A DNA stretch of 5,718 nt from JANWYT01 sp046719465 (GCA_046719465.1 JBDNCV010000197.1:1-5718); one strand, 5' to 3'. Counted from the first letter of the stretch, positions 1 to 5,580 are shown. Notes: generated by a model not told the origin, from the letters alone. Numbers and translations: made by a program.

Positions 1-66
1 GCCGCGCACACGCTTCAGCGCAGCAATCGCATGATAGGGGAACAAGATATCGTTCTCAGTGTACAT
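1..66 (-). CDS. 5' end of an unidentified minus-strand gene (partial, runs off left edge)
   Basis: Reading the minus strand from an ATG at 66 down to base 1 gives 22 open codons, beginning MYTENDILFPYHAIAAL and continuing KRVRG. The residue mix looks like a real protein N-terminus rather than a GC-rich shadow frame. A good Shine-Dalgarno (GGGAGGG, complement of 77-83) lies about 10 bases upstream of the ATG, and a perfect TATAAT on the same strand (complement of 121-126) would give a leader of roughly 48 bases. I have a vague, unverified impression of a short conserved Chloroflexota family that starts similarly, so I give no function. The rest of the gene is outside the window. It is divergent from the lipoprotein gene at 135. 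Confidence 0.6.
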   Translation of the reverse strand, partial: MYTENDILFPYHAIAALKRVRG

Positions 67-120
67 AACGTGGCCGCCCTCCCGACGGGCGCGGTCTGCC
101 TGTTGCTGCGGTCAATTTGG

Positions 121-126
121 ATTATA
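121..126 (-). promoter_or_regulatory. -10 element of the left-edge minus-strand gene
   Basis: The minus strand reads TATAAT, a perfect consensus -10, about 55 bases before the ATG at 66. No convincing -35 lies 16-18 bases further upstream. It shares bases 123-126 with the plus-strand -10 at 123-128. Confidence 0.5.
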
Positions 127-128
127 CT
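123..128 (+). promoter_or_regulatory. -10 element of the lipoprotein gene, likely leaderless transcript
   Basis: TATACT ends six bases before the A of the ATG at 135, which is the usual distance from a -10 to the transcription start. The mRNA would therefore begin at or next to the start codon. A weak -35 (TGTTGC, 101-106, 16-bp spacer) is possible. Confidence 0.5.
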
Positions 129-134
129 ATCGCT

Positions 135-1301
135 ATGAGCAAATTCAGCCTGATGCTTTTTTTCATCCTCGCGTTGAGCGGCTGCACAGGGGGCGCGGTG
201 GTATTCGTGCCGACGCCGCTGCCGCCCGACGTCTCGCCGACGCTTTACACCCATCCCAGCGGCGCGTTCAGCCTTGTCATCCCGCGCAACTGGTCGCAGT
301 ATGTCCAGCCTTCGGAGCAGGTGGCCGCCGCCAGCTTCTCCCCGCCCGGGGGTCGCCAGCCGCTGGTGCGCGTGGCCGTCGTCAACACCGGCGAGCCGAT
401 CCCTGACGCTGCGTTCGGCGGCCTGATGCTGCAATACCAGACGCTCATCCGCCCTGACATCGGCCACTACACCGAGCAAGATCGGCAGGCGATGGGCGAT
501 GGCAGTTGGCGCGTGACGGGCGTCCGTAACTTTCAAGGCACGCCGGAGCCGCTCAACACCTTTCTGCAAAAGCAGGGCAGCTTGTTCGCCGTCTTGGAGG
601 TGGCGCTCCCGCGCGATCCTGCGCTGGCGACCGACGTGCAGACCTTCATCAACACCTTCAGCCTGAACGAGACGAACACCCTGCCGCCCGCCCCGCTCAG
701 CGCGTTAGCCACCACCAGCGCCGCCGACCTTGAGATCAACCGCGTCAAGGCGTGGACGGGCAGCGGCGGCGTGTTCTTCATCACCGGCGAGGTGGCCAAC
801 CGGAGCTTAACACCGTTCTATGAAGTGCCCATTGAGGCGCGCCTGCTGGACGCAAACGGGCAAGTCCTTACCAGCGCGACCGACACGCTCAAGGGGCACG
901 GCATCCTGCCGGGCGGCTTTGCGCCCTTCAGCCTGCGCTTTGGGGCTGGGCAGCCAGCAGAGGCCGTCACCTTTGAGCTGACGCTGGGGCGGCCTGATGA
1001 GCCGCTCAGCACTCAACCCCACCTCAGCAGCCCCGCGCTGCGCTGGACGGAGCGCCAAGAGACCGGCGCACAAGGGCAGTTCTACGTCGTCGGCACGGTT
1101 GCCAACGACAGCGGCGCGCCCATCCGCCAAGTGGAGGTCATCGCTACCGTGTTCGACGATGCAGGCGACGTGATTGGCGTGGGGATCACCGCCGCCGCCG
1201 CCGAACTCGCGCCCGGGGCCGCCGCCGATTGGACGCTGCTCGTGCCCGATCTAGGCGGCACGCCGCGCCAGTATATCGTCACCGCGCAGGGGCTGCCCTA
1301 A
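135..1301 (+). CDS. lipoprotein with PsbP-like domain and two FxLYD-like repeats
   Basis: Predicted exported lipoprotein of 388 residues. The N-terminus has a short basic start (MSKF), a hydrophobic core and a lipobox ending LSGC with Cys17 as the lipidation site, so the mature protein should sit on the outer face of the membrane. Residues about 38-178 (starting YTHPSGAFSLVIP) resemble PsbP/DUF1795-type folds. Residues about 198-295 and 302-388 are two copies of an Ig-like FxLYD-type module: compare GEVANRS at 218 with GTVANDS at 320, each followed by a strand of the form A-x-L/V-x-D-A-x-G. Such modules are common in extracytoplasmic proteins of uncertain role. The ATG at 135 is preferred over an in-frame TTG at 117 because that TTG lies upstream of the -10 element and has no ribosome binding site. 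No Shine-Dalgarno precedes 135 either, which fits leaderless translation. The molecular function is unknown; the localisation call is strong and the domain names are moderate. Confidence 0.85.
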   Translation: MSKFSLMLFFILALSGCTGGAVVFVPTPLPPDVSPTLYTHPSGAFSLVIPRNWSQYVQPSEQVAAASFSPPGGRQPLVRVAVVNTGEPIPDAAFGGLMLQYQTLIRPDIGHYTEQDRQAMGDGSWRVTGVRNFQGTPEPLNTFLQKQGSLFAVLEVALPRDPALATDVQTFINTFSLNETNTLPPAPLSALATTSAADLEINRVKAWTGSGGVFFITGEVANRSLTPFYEVPIEARLLDANGQVLTSATDTLKGHGILPGGFAPFSLRFGAGQPAEAVTFELTLGRPDEPLSTQPHLSSPALRWTERQETGAQGQFYVVGTVANDSGAPIRQVEVIATVFDDAGDVIGVGITAAAAELAPGAAADWTLLVPDLGGTPRQYIVTAQGLP

Positions 1302-1331
1302 GCATCCTTAACGGCCGTGGCCGCAGAAGTG

Positions 1332-1340
1332 TGTTACACT
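1332..1340 (+). promoter_or_regulatory. extended -10 promoter of the TIR-domain gene
   Basis: TGTTACACT combines a TGn extension with the -10 hexamer TACACT (1335-1340). Transcription would start near 1347, giving a leader of about 19 bases that contains the GAGGAG ribosome binding site at 1353-1358. No good -35 is visible, which is tolerated for extended -10 promoters. Confidence 0.5.
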
Positions 1341-1365
1341 CAACCGCAGAGTGAGGAGCACCGCG

Positions 1366-1977
1366 ATGACGCTTTACGTGTGCTGGCGAGCGCTAGATCG
1401 CACATCCGACGTGGTAGAGGCACTGACCCAAGCCTACCTCGCCCTGCCGATGCGCGGCGCTATGGCCTCCCCCACCGACGACAGCGTGATAGCGCTGAAA
1501 GTCGCTGAGCGCGTCGCTGCGTCCACGGCGTTGGTGTGGGTGCTTGGCCCCTACACGCTCGACTTGGTGAACGAGGAAGGCAGACGCCTGCTGGCACAGC
1601 GCGACGACTTGCAGCGCCTTGAGCTTGAGACCGCCCTCCGCCACGAAGTGCCGGTGATTGTGGTCTGCTGCAACGCGCAGCCCCCCACCGCCGACGACCT
1701 CCCGCGCGACCTTAAGCCGCTGGCCGCCGCGCCGCACGTGATCTGGGAATCGCCTGAAGCCACGCTCCCACCGCTGATCTCCATGATTGAGACCGTGCGC
1801 CGCCCGCCCCGTCCTGATCCTCTCCCCACCCGCAGCTACCGCACGCCCCGCCCGTGGGATCGCCTGCGGTGGGCGTGGCAGCGCTGGGTGAAGGGCATTC
1901 GCGCGTGTTTGCCGCTGCTGGCGCTGCTCATCGCAGCCGCTGTGTTTGTGCTGACGCTGCTCCAACTGTTGGACTAA
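1366..1977 (+). CDS. TIR-domain protein with C-terminal membrane anchor
   Basis: 203 residues. The ATG at 1366 is chosen because GAGGAG (1353-1358) sits 7 bases before it; a GTG at 1351 would overlap that site. Residues about 3-144 match the TIR_2-type pattern of bacterial TIR proteins: strand ALVWVLGP (55-62), then RLELETALRHEVPVIVV (84-100), then a DLPRDLKPLA segment (111-120) and a final helix. Glu86 lines up with the catalytic glutamate of NAD-cleaving TIR domains such as SARM1 (KEIVTAL versus LELETAL). The usual FISYRRxD start is replaced by LYVCWRALD (3-11), so the first motif is divergent. A proline/arginine linker (145-163) and a Trp/Arg-rich amphipathic stretch (164-180) lead to a hydrophobic segment at 181-202 that ends the protein, implying a tail-anchored topology with the TIR domain in the cytoplasm. 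NADase activity, scaffolding or loss of activity are all possible. No partner gene is adjacent. Confidence 0.75.
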   Translation: MTLYVCWRALDRTSDVVEALTQAYLALPMRGAMASPTDDSVIALKVAERVAASTALVWVLGPYTLDLVNEEGRRLLAQRDDLQRLELETALRHEVPVIVVCCNAQPPTADDLPRDLKPLAAAPHVIWESPEATLPPLISMIETVRRPPRPDPLPTRSYRTPRPWDRLRWAWQRWVKGIRACLPLLALLIAAAVFVLTLLQLLD

Positions 1978-1998
1978 CGCCCAGCCGCCTACTTGCGC

Positions 1999-2004
1999 TA
2001 TACT
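1999..2004 (+). promoter_or_regulatory. -10 element of the coaX operon
   Basis: TATACT lies in the 62-bp gap after the TIR gene, with transcription expected near 2011 and a leader of about 29 bases. No clear -35 at standard spacing (TTGCGC abuts the hexamer at 1993-1998). Read-through from the TIR gene is also possible because no terminator separates them. Confidence 0.45.
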
Positions 2005-2039
2005 GACGCCGATTTAACCCGCACAAGGACGTAATCAGC

Positions 2040-2825
2040 GTGGCGCTGCTAGCAATTGACATTGGCAACACAAATATTCATCTGGGGCTGTGGCGAGACG
2101 ATGCATGGAGCCTCTCATGGCGCGCCCGCACCGTCGCCGACAAGATGCCAGACGAGTACGGCGTGCTGGTGCGCAACTTCCTCAACAGCGCCAGCGTGAG
2201 CTACGGCGAAGTGACCGGCGTCGTCATCGGCAGCGTCGTGCCCGCGCTTACGCTGTCGTTTCAGGAACTGGTCGAGCGCTACTTCCAGCAAGAGCCGCTG
2301 TTCGTCACCAGCAAGGTCAACATTGGGCTGCCCATCGCGCTCGATCAACCGGAACAGGCAGGCGCTGACCGTCTGGCGAACGCGGCGGCGGTAGTGGCGC
2401 TCTATGGCGGTGGGCCGACGATTGTCGTCGATTTTGGGACGGCCACCAACTTCGACGTGGTGAACGCCGCCAACGAATACGTGGGCGGGGCGCTGGCCCC
2501 CGGCGTGAGCGTGGCCGCCGACGCGCTGGTGAGCCGCGCCGCCCGCCTGCACAAGGTGGAGCTGGAGCCGCCGCCCGACGCCATCGGGCGCAACACCATT
2601 CACGCCATGCAGTCCGGCATCTTTTGGGGCTACGTCGGGTTGATCGAGGGGCTGGTGACGCGGATTCGCGCGTCGCTCGGCGCGCCTCATGCCCAAGTGC
2701 TCGCCACCGGCGGCCTTGCCCCGCTCATCGCACGCCACACCAGCATCATCGACCGCATCGTGCCGGAGCTGACGCTCGACGGGCTGCGCGTGGTCTATCA
2801 GTTGAATCGAGGGCAGCATGAGTGA
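2040..2825 (+). CDS. coaX: type III pantothenate kinase
   Basis: Phosphorylates pantothenate with ATP, the first committed step of coenzyme A synthesis, in the cytoplasm. At 261 residues it has the normal family length. The signature motifs of the ASKHA-fold CoaX family are in order: phosphate-binding DIGNTN at 7-12, GSVVP at 63-67, GADR at 107-110 with Asp109 as the likely catalytic base, DFGTATNFD at 130-138, and GGALAPG shortly after. The start is a GTG at 2040, supported by AAGGA at 2025-2029 ten bases upstream and by the N-terminal strand MALLAIDIGNTN, which begins exactly where the family does. The 3' end overlaps the methyltransferase start by 8 bp, so the two genes are probably co-transcribed and translationally coupled. 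Type III enzymes normally need a monovalent cation and escape CoA feedback inhibition; that is family knowledge, not visible here. Confidence 0.95.
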   Translation: MALLAIDIGNTNIHLGLWRDDAWSLSWRARTVADKMPDEYGVLVRNFLNSASVSYGEVTGVVIGSVVPALTLSFQELVERYFQQEPLFVTSKVNIGLPIALDQPEQAGADRLANAAAVVALYGGGPTIVVDFGTATNFDVVNAANEYVGGALAPGVSVAADALVSRAARLHKVELEPPPDAIGRNTIHAMQSGIFWGYVGLIEGLVTRIRASLGAPHAQVLATGGLAPLIARHTSIIDRIVPELTLDGLRVVYQLNRGQHE

Positions 2826-3591
2826 GACCGTCACCAGCCTGCAAAATGAACGGGTGAAGCTGGTTTACAGCCTCCAGCAGCGCCCGCGTGCCCGCCGCAA
2901 AGAACGCAAACTCGCGTTGGAAGGCGTGCGCTTGATCCGCGATGCGCTCACACGCGGCGTTGCGCCTGAGTTCGCCCTCTACACCCCCAAGAACGCGGAT
3001 TATGACCTCATCGCCCAGCTCCAGAACACCCGCGCCAAGCTCATCCCCGTCAGCGACGAGGTGATGACCCACATCAGCGATACCCAGCAGCCGCAGGGCA
3101 TCATCGCGGTCGTGCCGCTGCCGCTGCCAGCGCTGCCGCGCCAGCCCTCGCTTGCGCTGGTGCTGGACGGCGTGCGCGAGCCGGGCAACCTCGGCACGAT
3201 GCTGCGCTCGGCAGCGGCGGCAGGGGTGGACGTGGTCGCCCTCTCGCCCGACTGCGTCGACCCCTACAACCCGAAAGCGCTGCGGGCGGGCATGGGGGCG
3301 CACTTCGCCCTGCCCATCCTTGAGCTGCAATGGTTCGAGATCGCCCAGCTCGTCGAAGGGATGCAAGTGCTGCTGGCCGCAGGCGAGGCTGAGCGGCGCT
3401 ACACGGATGTTGACCTCACCCAGCGCACCGCCCTTGTGATCGGCAGTGAAGCACACGGGGCCACCGCCGCCCGTAAGCTGCCTCACGTCCAGCCCATCGC
3501 CATCCCCATGCTCAACGCGACCGAAAGCCTCAACGCAGCCATTGCCGCCAGCGTTATCCTGTTCGAAGCTCAACGCCAGCGGCTGGGATGA
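2818..3591 (+). CDS. TrmH/SpoU-family RNA 2'-O-methyltransferase
   Basis: Predicted S-adenosylmethionine-dependent ribose 2'-O-methyltransferase acting on rRNA or tRNA, 257 residues. An N-terminal substrate-binding domain (about 7-100, with EGVRLIRDAL at 35-44 and the PQGIIAVV block at 92-99) precedes the SPOUT catalytic domain. Its three motifs are clear: LVLDGVREPGNLGTMLRSA (114-132) with conserved Asn124 and Arg130, VIGSEAHGA (207-215) with Glu211, and IPMLNATESLNAAIAAS starting at 229 with Glu236, Ser237 and Asn239. The knotted C-terminal motif implies a dimer. The ATG at 2818 lies inside the end of coaX, with GAGGG at 2809-2813 four bases upstream. The family is annotated variously as RlmB, TsnR or YsgA-like; the exact target nucleotide cannot be read from sequence, so no symbol is given. 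Confidence 0.92.
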   Translation: MSETVTSLQNERVKLVYSLQQRPRARRKERKLALEGVRLIRDALTRGVAPEFALYTPKNADYDLIAQLQNTRAKLIPVSDEVMTHISDTQQPQGIIAVVPLPLPALPRQPSLALVLDGVREPGNLGTMLRSAAAAGVDVVALSPDCVDPYNPKALRAGMGAHFALPILELQWFEIAQLVEGMQVLLAAGEAERRYTDVDLTQRTALVIGSEAHGATAARKLPHVQPIAIPMLNATESLNAAIAASVILFEAQRQRLG

Positions 3592-3593
3592 TA

Positions 3594-3645
3594 ATCGAAT
3601 CTTTATTCAATTAATGGCTTGCGCAGATCATTTTCATGGTATACT
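3594..3645 (+). promoter_or_regulatory. strong-looking promoter of the small membrane protein gene
   Basis: An AT-rich tract (about 3594-3616), unusual in this GC-rich window, could act as an UP element. It is followed by a candidate -35 TTGCGC (3619-3624), a 15-bp spacer and an extended -10 TGGTATACT (3637-3645). Transcription would start near 3652, leaving a leader of about 39 bases. The extended -10 is the firmest part; the UP-element reading is inference. Confidence 0.6.
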
Positions 3646-3690
3646 GCGTTAACGATCTAGGGCAATCGCAGACGCAGGAAGGAGTGCCTC

Positions 3691-3846
3691 ATGAAGCGTA
3701 CCGTGATCGCTGTTGTAACCGTTGCCGTCGCCGCTGTGGGCAGCTTGGCCGCGTTCATCGCGCTGACCATTCGCCGCGTTACCCACATGCGCCTGACGCA
3801 GTATGCTTGGGACAGCACCGATAAGTCCCCCGTTGGCGCCGAATAG
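3691..3846 (+). CDS. 51-residue single-pass membrane microprotein
   Basis: Small ORF reading MKRTVIAVVTVAVAAVG at its start and ending with the polar tail KSPVGAE before TAG. The ATG has a near-ideal ribosome binding site (AGGAAGGAG, 3676-3684, six bases before the start) and a clear promoter, so it is very probably translated. Residues about 4-27 form one hydrophobic helix; RR at 28-29 marks the cytoplasmic boundary if the C-terminus is inside. The remaining 22 residues are polar with Trp40 and Tyr38. There is no lipobox, and no clear AxA signal-peptidase site, so a signal anchor is more likely than a cleaved signal. Its flanks are the methyltransferase upstream on the same strand and a hairpin terminator downstream, making a single-gene unit. 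I do not recognise the family and give no function. Confidence 0.72.
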   Translation: MKRTVIAVVTVAVAAVGSLAAFIALTIRRVTHMRLTQYAWDSTDKSPVGAE

Positions 3847-3888
3847 CCCTATGAGCCATTCACGCCAATCGAATACCACCACCAGCTA

Positions 3889-3928
3889 GCTGGCCGCGCC
3901 GAGATCACGGGCGGCCAGCGTGCGTTTT
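3889..3928 (+). terminator. hairpin terminator after the membrane microprotein
   Basis: A perfect 9-bp stem pairs GCTGGCCGC (3889-3897) with GCGGCCAGC (3911-3919). Three more pairs (CCG 3899-3901 with CGG 3908-3910) are possible inside the loop. TTTT follows at 3925-3928. The T run is short and starts 5 bases after the stem, so it is a plausible but not canonical Rho-independent terminator. Confidence 0.55.
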
Positions 3929-4005
3929 GAGCGGGCACATGCACGACGCCTCAACTCGCCCCTCTCCCCTAAAACCGAGCGTGTCTAAAAAGGCCTCATC
4001 CCCAA

Positions 4006-4029
4006 CCCCTTCTCCCGAAGGAGAAGGGG
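4006..4029. repeat. inner hairpin 1 of the palindromic element
   Basis: Perfect 10-bp stem CCCCTTCTCC (4006-4015) with GGAGAAGGGG (4020-4029), closed by a CGAA tetraloop. The left arm sequence recurs at the right edge of the window. Confidence 0.8.
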
Positions 4030-4033
4030 CAAG

Positions 4034-4056
4034 TCCCCTCTCCACGGGAGAGGGGA
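4034..4056. repeat. inner hairpin 2 of the palindromic element
   Basis: Perfect 10-bp stem TCCCCTCTCC (4034-4043) with GGAGAGGGGA (4047-4056) and a 3-base loop ACG. It is similar in sequence to hairpin 1, as if the two arose by duplication. Confidence 0.8.
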
Positions 4057-4078
4057 TTTAGGGGTGAGGGCAGCCATT

Positions 4079-4093
4079 TAGACACTCCCCCAT
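4079..4093. repeat. left arm of a 15-bp inverted repeat bracketing lpdA
   Basis: TAGACACTCCCCCAT is the exact reverse complement of 5626-5640. It overlaps the right terminal repeat of the 105-bp element and extends 8 bp beyond it, so the repeat unit probably continues past 4085. Confidence 0.7.
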
Positions 4094-4129
4094 AAAACCC
4101 CCATGCTATCGTTCTGAGGCTGAATCAGG

Positions 4130-4135
4130 TACACT
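4130..4135 (+). promoter_or_regulatory. -10 element of lpdA
   Basis: TACACT is placed for a start near 4142, giving a leader of about 38 bases with the ribosome binding site GAGGAG (4163-4168). No good -35 at 16-18 bp spacing. The same TAYACT form precedes the other genes here. Confidence 0.45.
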
Positions 4136-4179
4136 TGGCGCTGTTCTGTAACCCACTGTGTTGAGGAGAAATTGAGAGT

Positions 4180-5580
4180 ATGGCGAAGGAATTTGATGTG
4201 CTCGTCTTGGGCGCAGGGCCGGGCGGCTATGTCGCGGCCATTCGCGCGGCACAGCTTGGCATGAAAACCGCCATCGTCGAGAAGCAGTACTGGGGCGGCG
4301 TGTGCTTGAACGTGGGCTGCATCCCGTCGAAAGCGCTGCTGCGCAACGCCGAGCTGGCGCACATCTTCACCCATCAAAAAGACGAGTTTGGCATGACCGG
4401 CGAGGTCAAATTTGACTACACCGCCGCCTTCAAGCGCAGTCGCAAAGTCAGCGAGCGCCTGACGAAAGGCGTGCAGTTCCTGATGAAGAAGAATAAGATC
4501 GAGAGCTTCAACGGGTGGGCAACCTTTGCCGATGCGCATACGGTGGACGTCGCGCTCAACGACGGCAAGACCGAGCAAATTAAGTTCAAATACTGCATCA
4601 TCGCCACCGGCGCGACCACCCGCTTAATCCCGGGCACACAGCTCAGCGAGCGCGTCGTGACCTACGAAGAGCAGATCATGGAGGACAACCTTCCCAAGTC
4701 GATGATTATCGCAGGCGCGGGGGCCATCGGCATTGAGTTTGCCTATATCCTCCACAACTACGGCGTCGAAGTGACCGTCGTCGAGTTCCTGCCGCGCATC
4801 CTGCCGCTGGAGGATGAGGAAGTCAGCACCGAGCTGCGCAAGATCTACACCAAGATGGGGATCAAAATCCTCACCGGCCACCGCGTCGACAGCATCGAGG
4901 ACACCGGCAAAAACGTCAAGGTGACCGTGACCAACCTCGACGACAACAAGCAGACCGTCCTTGAAGCAGACAAGGTGATGCAGGCTATCGGCTTCAAGCC
5001 GCGCGTAGAGGGCTACGGCCTTGAAAAGACCGGCGTCAAGCTCACCGAGCGCGGCGCGATTGACATCAACGGCAGGATGCAGACGAGCGTCCCCCACATC
5101 TACGCCATCGGTGACGTGACCGCCAAGCTCATGCTGGCGCACGTGGCCGAGGCGATGGGCATCATCGCCGCCGAGGCCATCGCTGGGGAAAAGACGATGG
5201 AGCTGGACTTCGACATGATGCCGCGCGCCACCTACTGCCAGCCGCAGGTGGCCAGCTTCGGCTATACGGAGAAGCAGGCCAAAGAGCGCGGCTACGACAT
5301 CAACGTGGCACGCTTCCCCTTCCAAGCCAACGGCAAAGCGCTGGGGCTGGGCGATGCTGCCGGCTTCGTCAAGATCATCAGCGACAAGAAATATGGGGAA
5401 ATCCTCGGCGCGCACATGATCGGCCCCGACGTGACCGAACTGCTGCCAGAGCTGACGCTGGCACGCCAATGGGAGCTGACCCCGCACGAGATCGCCCGCA
5501 ACGTCCACGCGCATCCCACCCTCAGCGAGGCGCTCAAAGAGGCGGCGCACGGCCTTGAAGGGCACATGATCAACCTGTAA
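4180..5580 (+). CDS. lpdA: dihydrolipoyl dehydrogenase (E3)
   Basis: Flavoprotein that reoxidises dihydrolipoamide with NAD+ in 2-oxoacid dehydrogenase complexes and/or the glycine cleavage system, in the cytoplasm. The 466-residue length is normal. The FAD-binding GAGPGG is at 11-16; the redox disulfide motif GGVCLNVGCIPSK is at 39-51 with Cys42 and Cys47. The NAD-binding GAGAIG is at 179-184, with Glu202 ending the following strand, which favours NAD over NADP. The second FAD motif YAIGD is at 308-312, and the C-terminal dimer-interface motif HAHPTLSE is at 443-450 with the His445/Glu450 catalytic dyad. All key residues are intact. The ATG at 4180 has GAGGAG 11 bases upstream, and the FAD motif begins at the expected distance. 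E1 and E2 genes are not adjacent, so it is a stand-alone unit that may serve several complexes. Confidence 0.96.
   Translation: MAKEFDVLVLGAGPGGYVAAIRAAQLGMKTAIVEKQYWGGVCLNVGCIPSKALLRNAELAHIFTHQKDEFGMTGEVKFDYTAAFKRSRKVSERLTKGVQFLMKKNKIESFNGWATFADAHTVDVALNDGKTEQIKFKYCIIATGATTRLIPGTQLSERVVTYEEQIMEDNLPKSMIIAGAGAIGIEFAYILHNYGVEVTVVEFLPRILPLEDEEVSTELRKIYTKMGIKILTGHRVDSIEDTGKNVKVTVTNLDDNKQTVLEADKVMQAIGFKPRVEGYGLEKTGVKLTERGAIDINGRMQTSVPHIYAIGDVTAKLMLAHVAEAMGIIAAEAIAGEKTMELDFDMMPRATYCQPQVASFGYTEKQAKERGYDINVARFPFQANGKALGLGDAAGFVKIISDKKYGEILGAHMIGPDVTELLPELTLARQWELTPHEIARNVHAHPTLSEALKEAAHGLEGHMINL

Larger units (their letters stand above)
3981..4085. repeat. 105-bp MITE-like palindromic element with terminal inverted repeats
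   Basis: The ends are a perfect 9-bp inverted repeat, GTGTCTAAA (3981-3989) and TTTAGACAC (4077-4085). Just inside, CCTCATCCCC (3994-4003) pairs with GGGGTGAGG (4061-4069) with one bulged T, and two tight hairpins fill the centre (4006-4029 and 4034-4056). As a single strand the element would fold like a cloverleaf; as duplex it could extrude a cruciform. It encodes no protein and shows no obvious target-site duplication. Partial relatives lie at 3959-3974 and at the right edge. The layout fits a non-autonomous mobile repeat or a REP/BIME-like intergenic repeat, and it may also stop transcription in both directions. Confidence 0.65.
3847..4179. other. gene-free stretch: terminator, repeat element and lpdA promoter
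   Basis: No convincing gene lies here; an ATG at 3851 closes after 12 codons. In order it holds a hairpin terminator (3889-3928), a short C-rich run CCCCTCTCCCCTAAAA (3959-3974) that looks like a decayed piece of the neighbouring repeat, the palindromic element (3981-4085), and the lpdA promoter and leader (4130-4179). Confidence 0.7.

Noticed and set aside
117..134. TTG at 117 as start of the lipoprotein
   Set aside because: It would lie upstream of the -10 element and has no ribosome binding site; starting at 135 gives a compact, normal lipoprotein signal.
15..569. Minus-strand open frame across the lipoprotein start and the divergent promoter
   Set aside because: It runs through both -10 elements and the lipoprotein signal peptide in antisense. 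The better minus-strand reading is the different frame starting at 66.
1351..1365. GTG at 1351 as start of the TIR protein
   Set aside because: It overlaps the GAGGAG site that is ideally spaced for the ATG at 1366.
2746..3573. Minus-strand open frame (275 codons) opposite the methyltransferase
   Set aside because: Shadow of a gene with all three SpoU motifs; low-complexity His/Arg/Gly-rich translation and no ribosome binding site.
3644..3677. CTGCGT/ACGCAG pairing in the leader of the small membrane protein gene as a riboswitch or regulatory stem
   Set aside because: Six pairs across a 22-base loop, with competing CGCAG copies; no known riboswitch features.
3981..4085. CRISPR array in the repeat region
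   Set aside because: The repeats are nested palindromes without regular spacing or unique spacers.
4624..5565. Long minus-strand open frame (313 codons) opposite lpdA
   Set aside because: It is the antisense of a fully conserved lpdA. The product is rich in His, Val and Asp with no domain logic, as expected for a shadow frame in GC-rich DNA.
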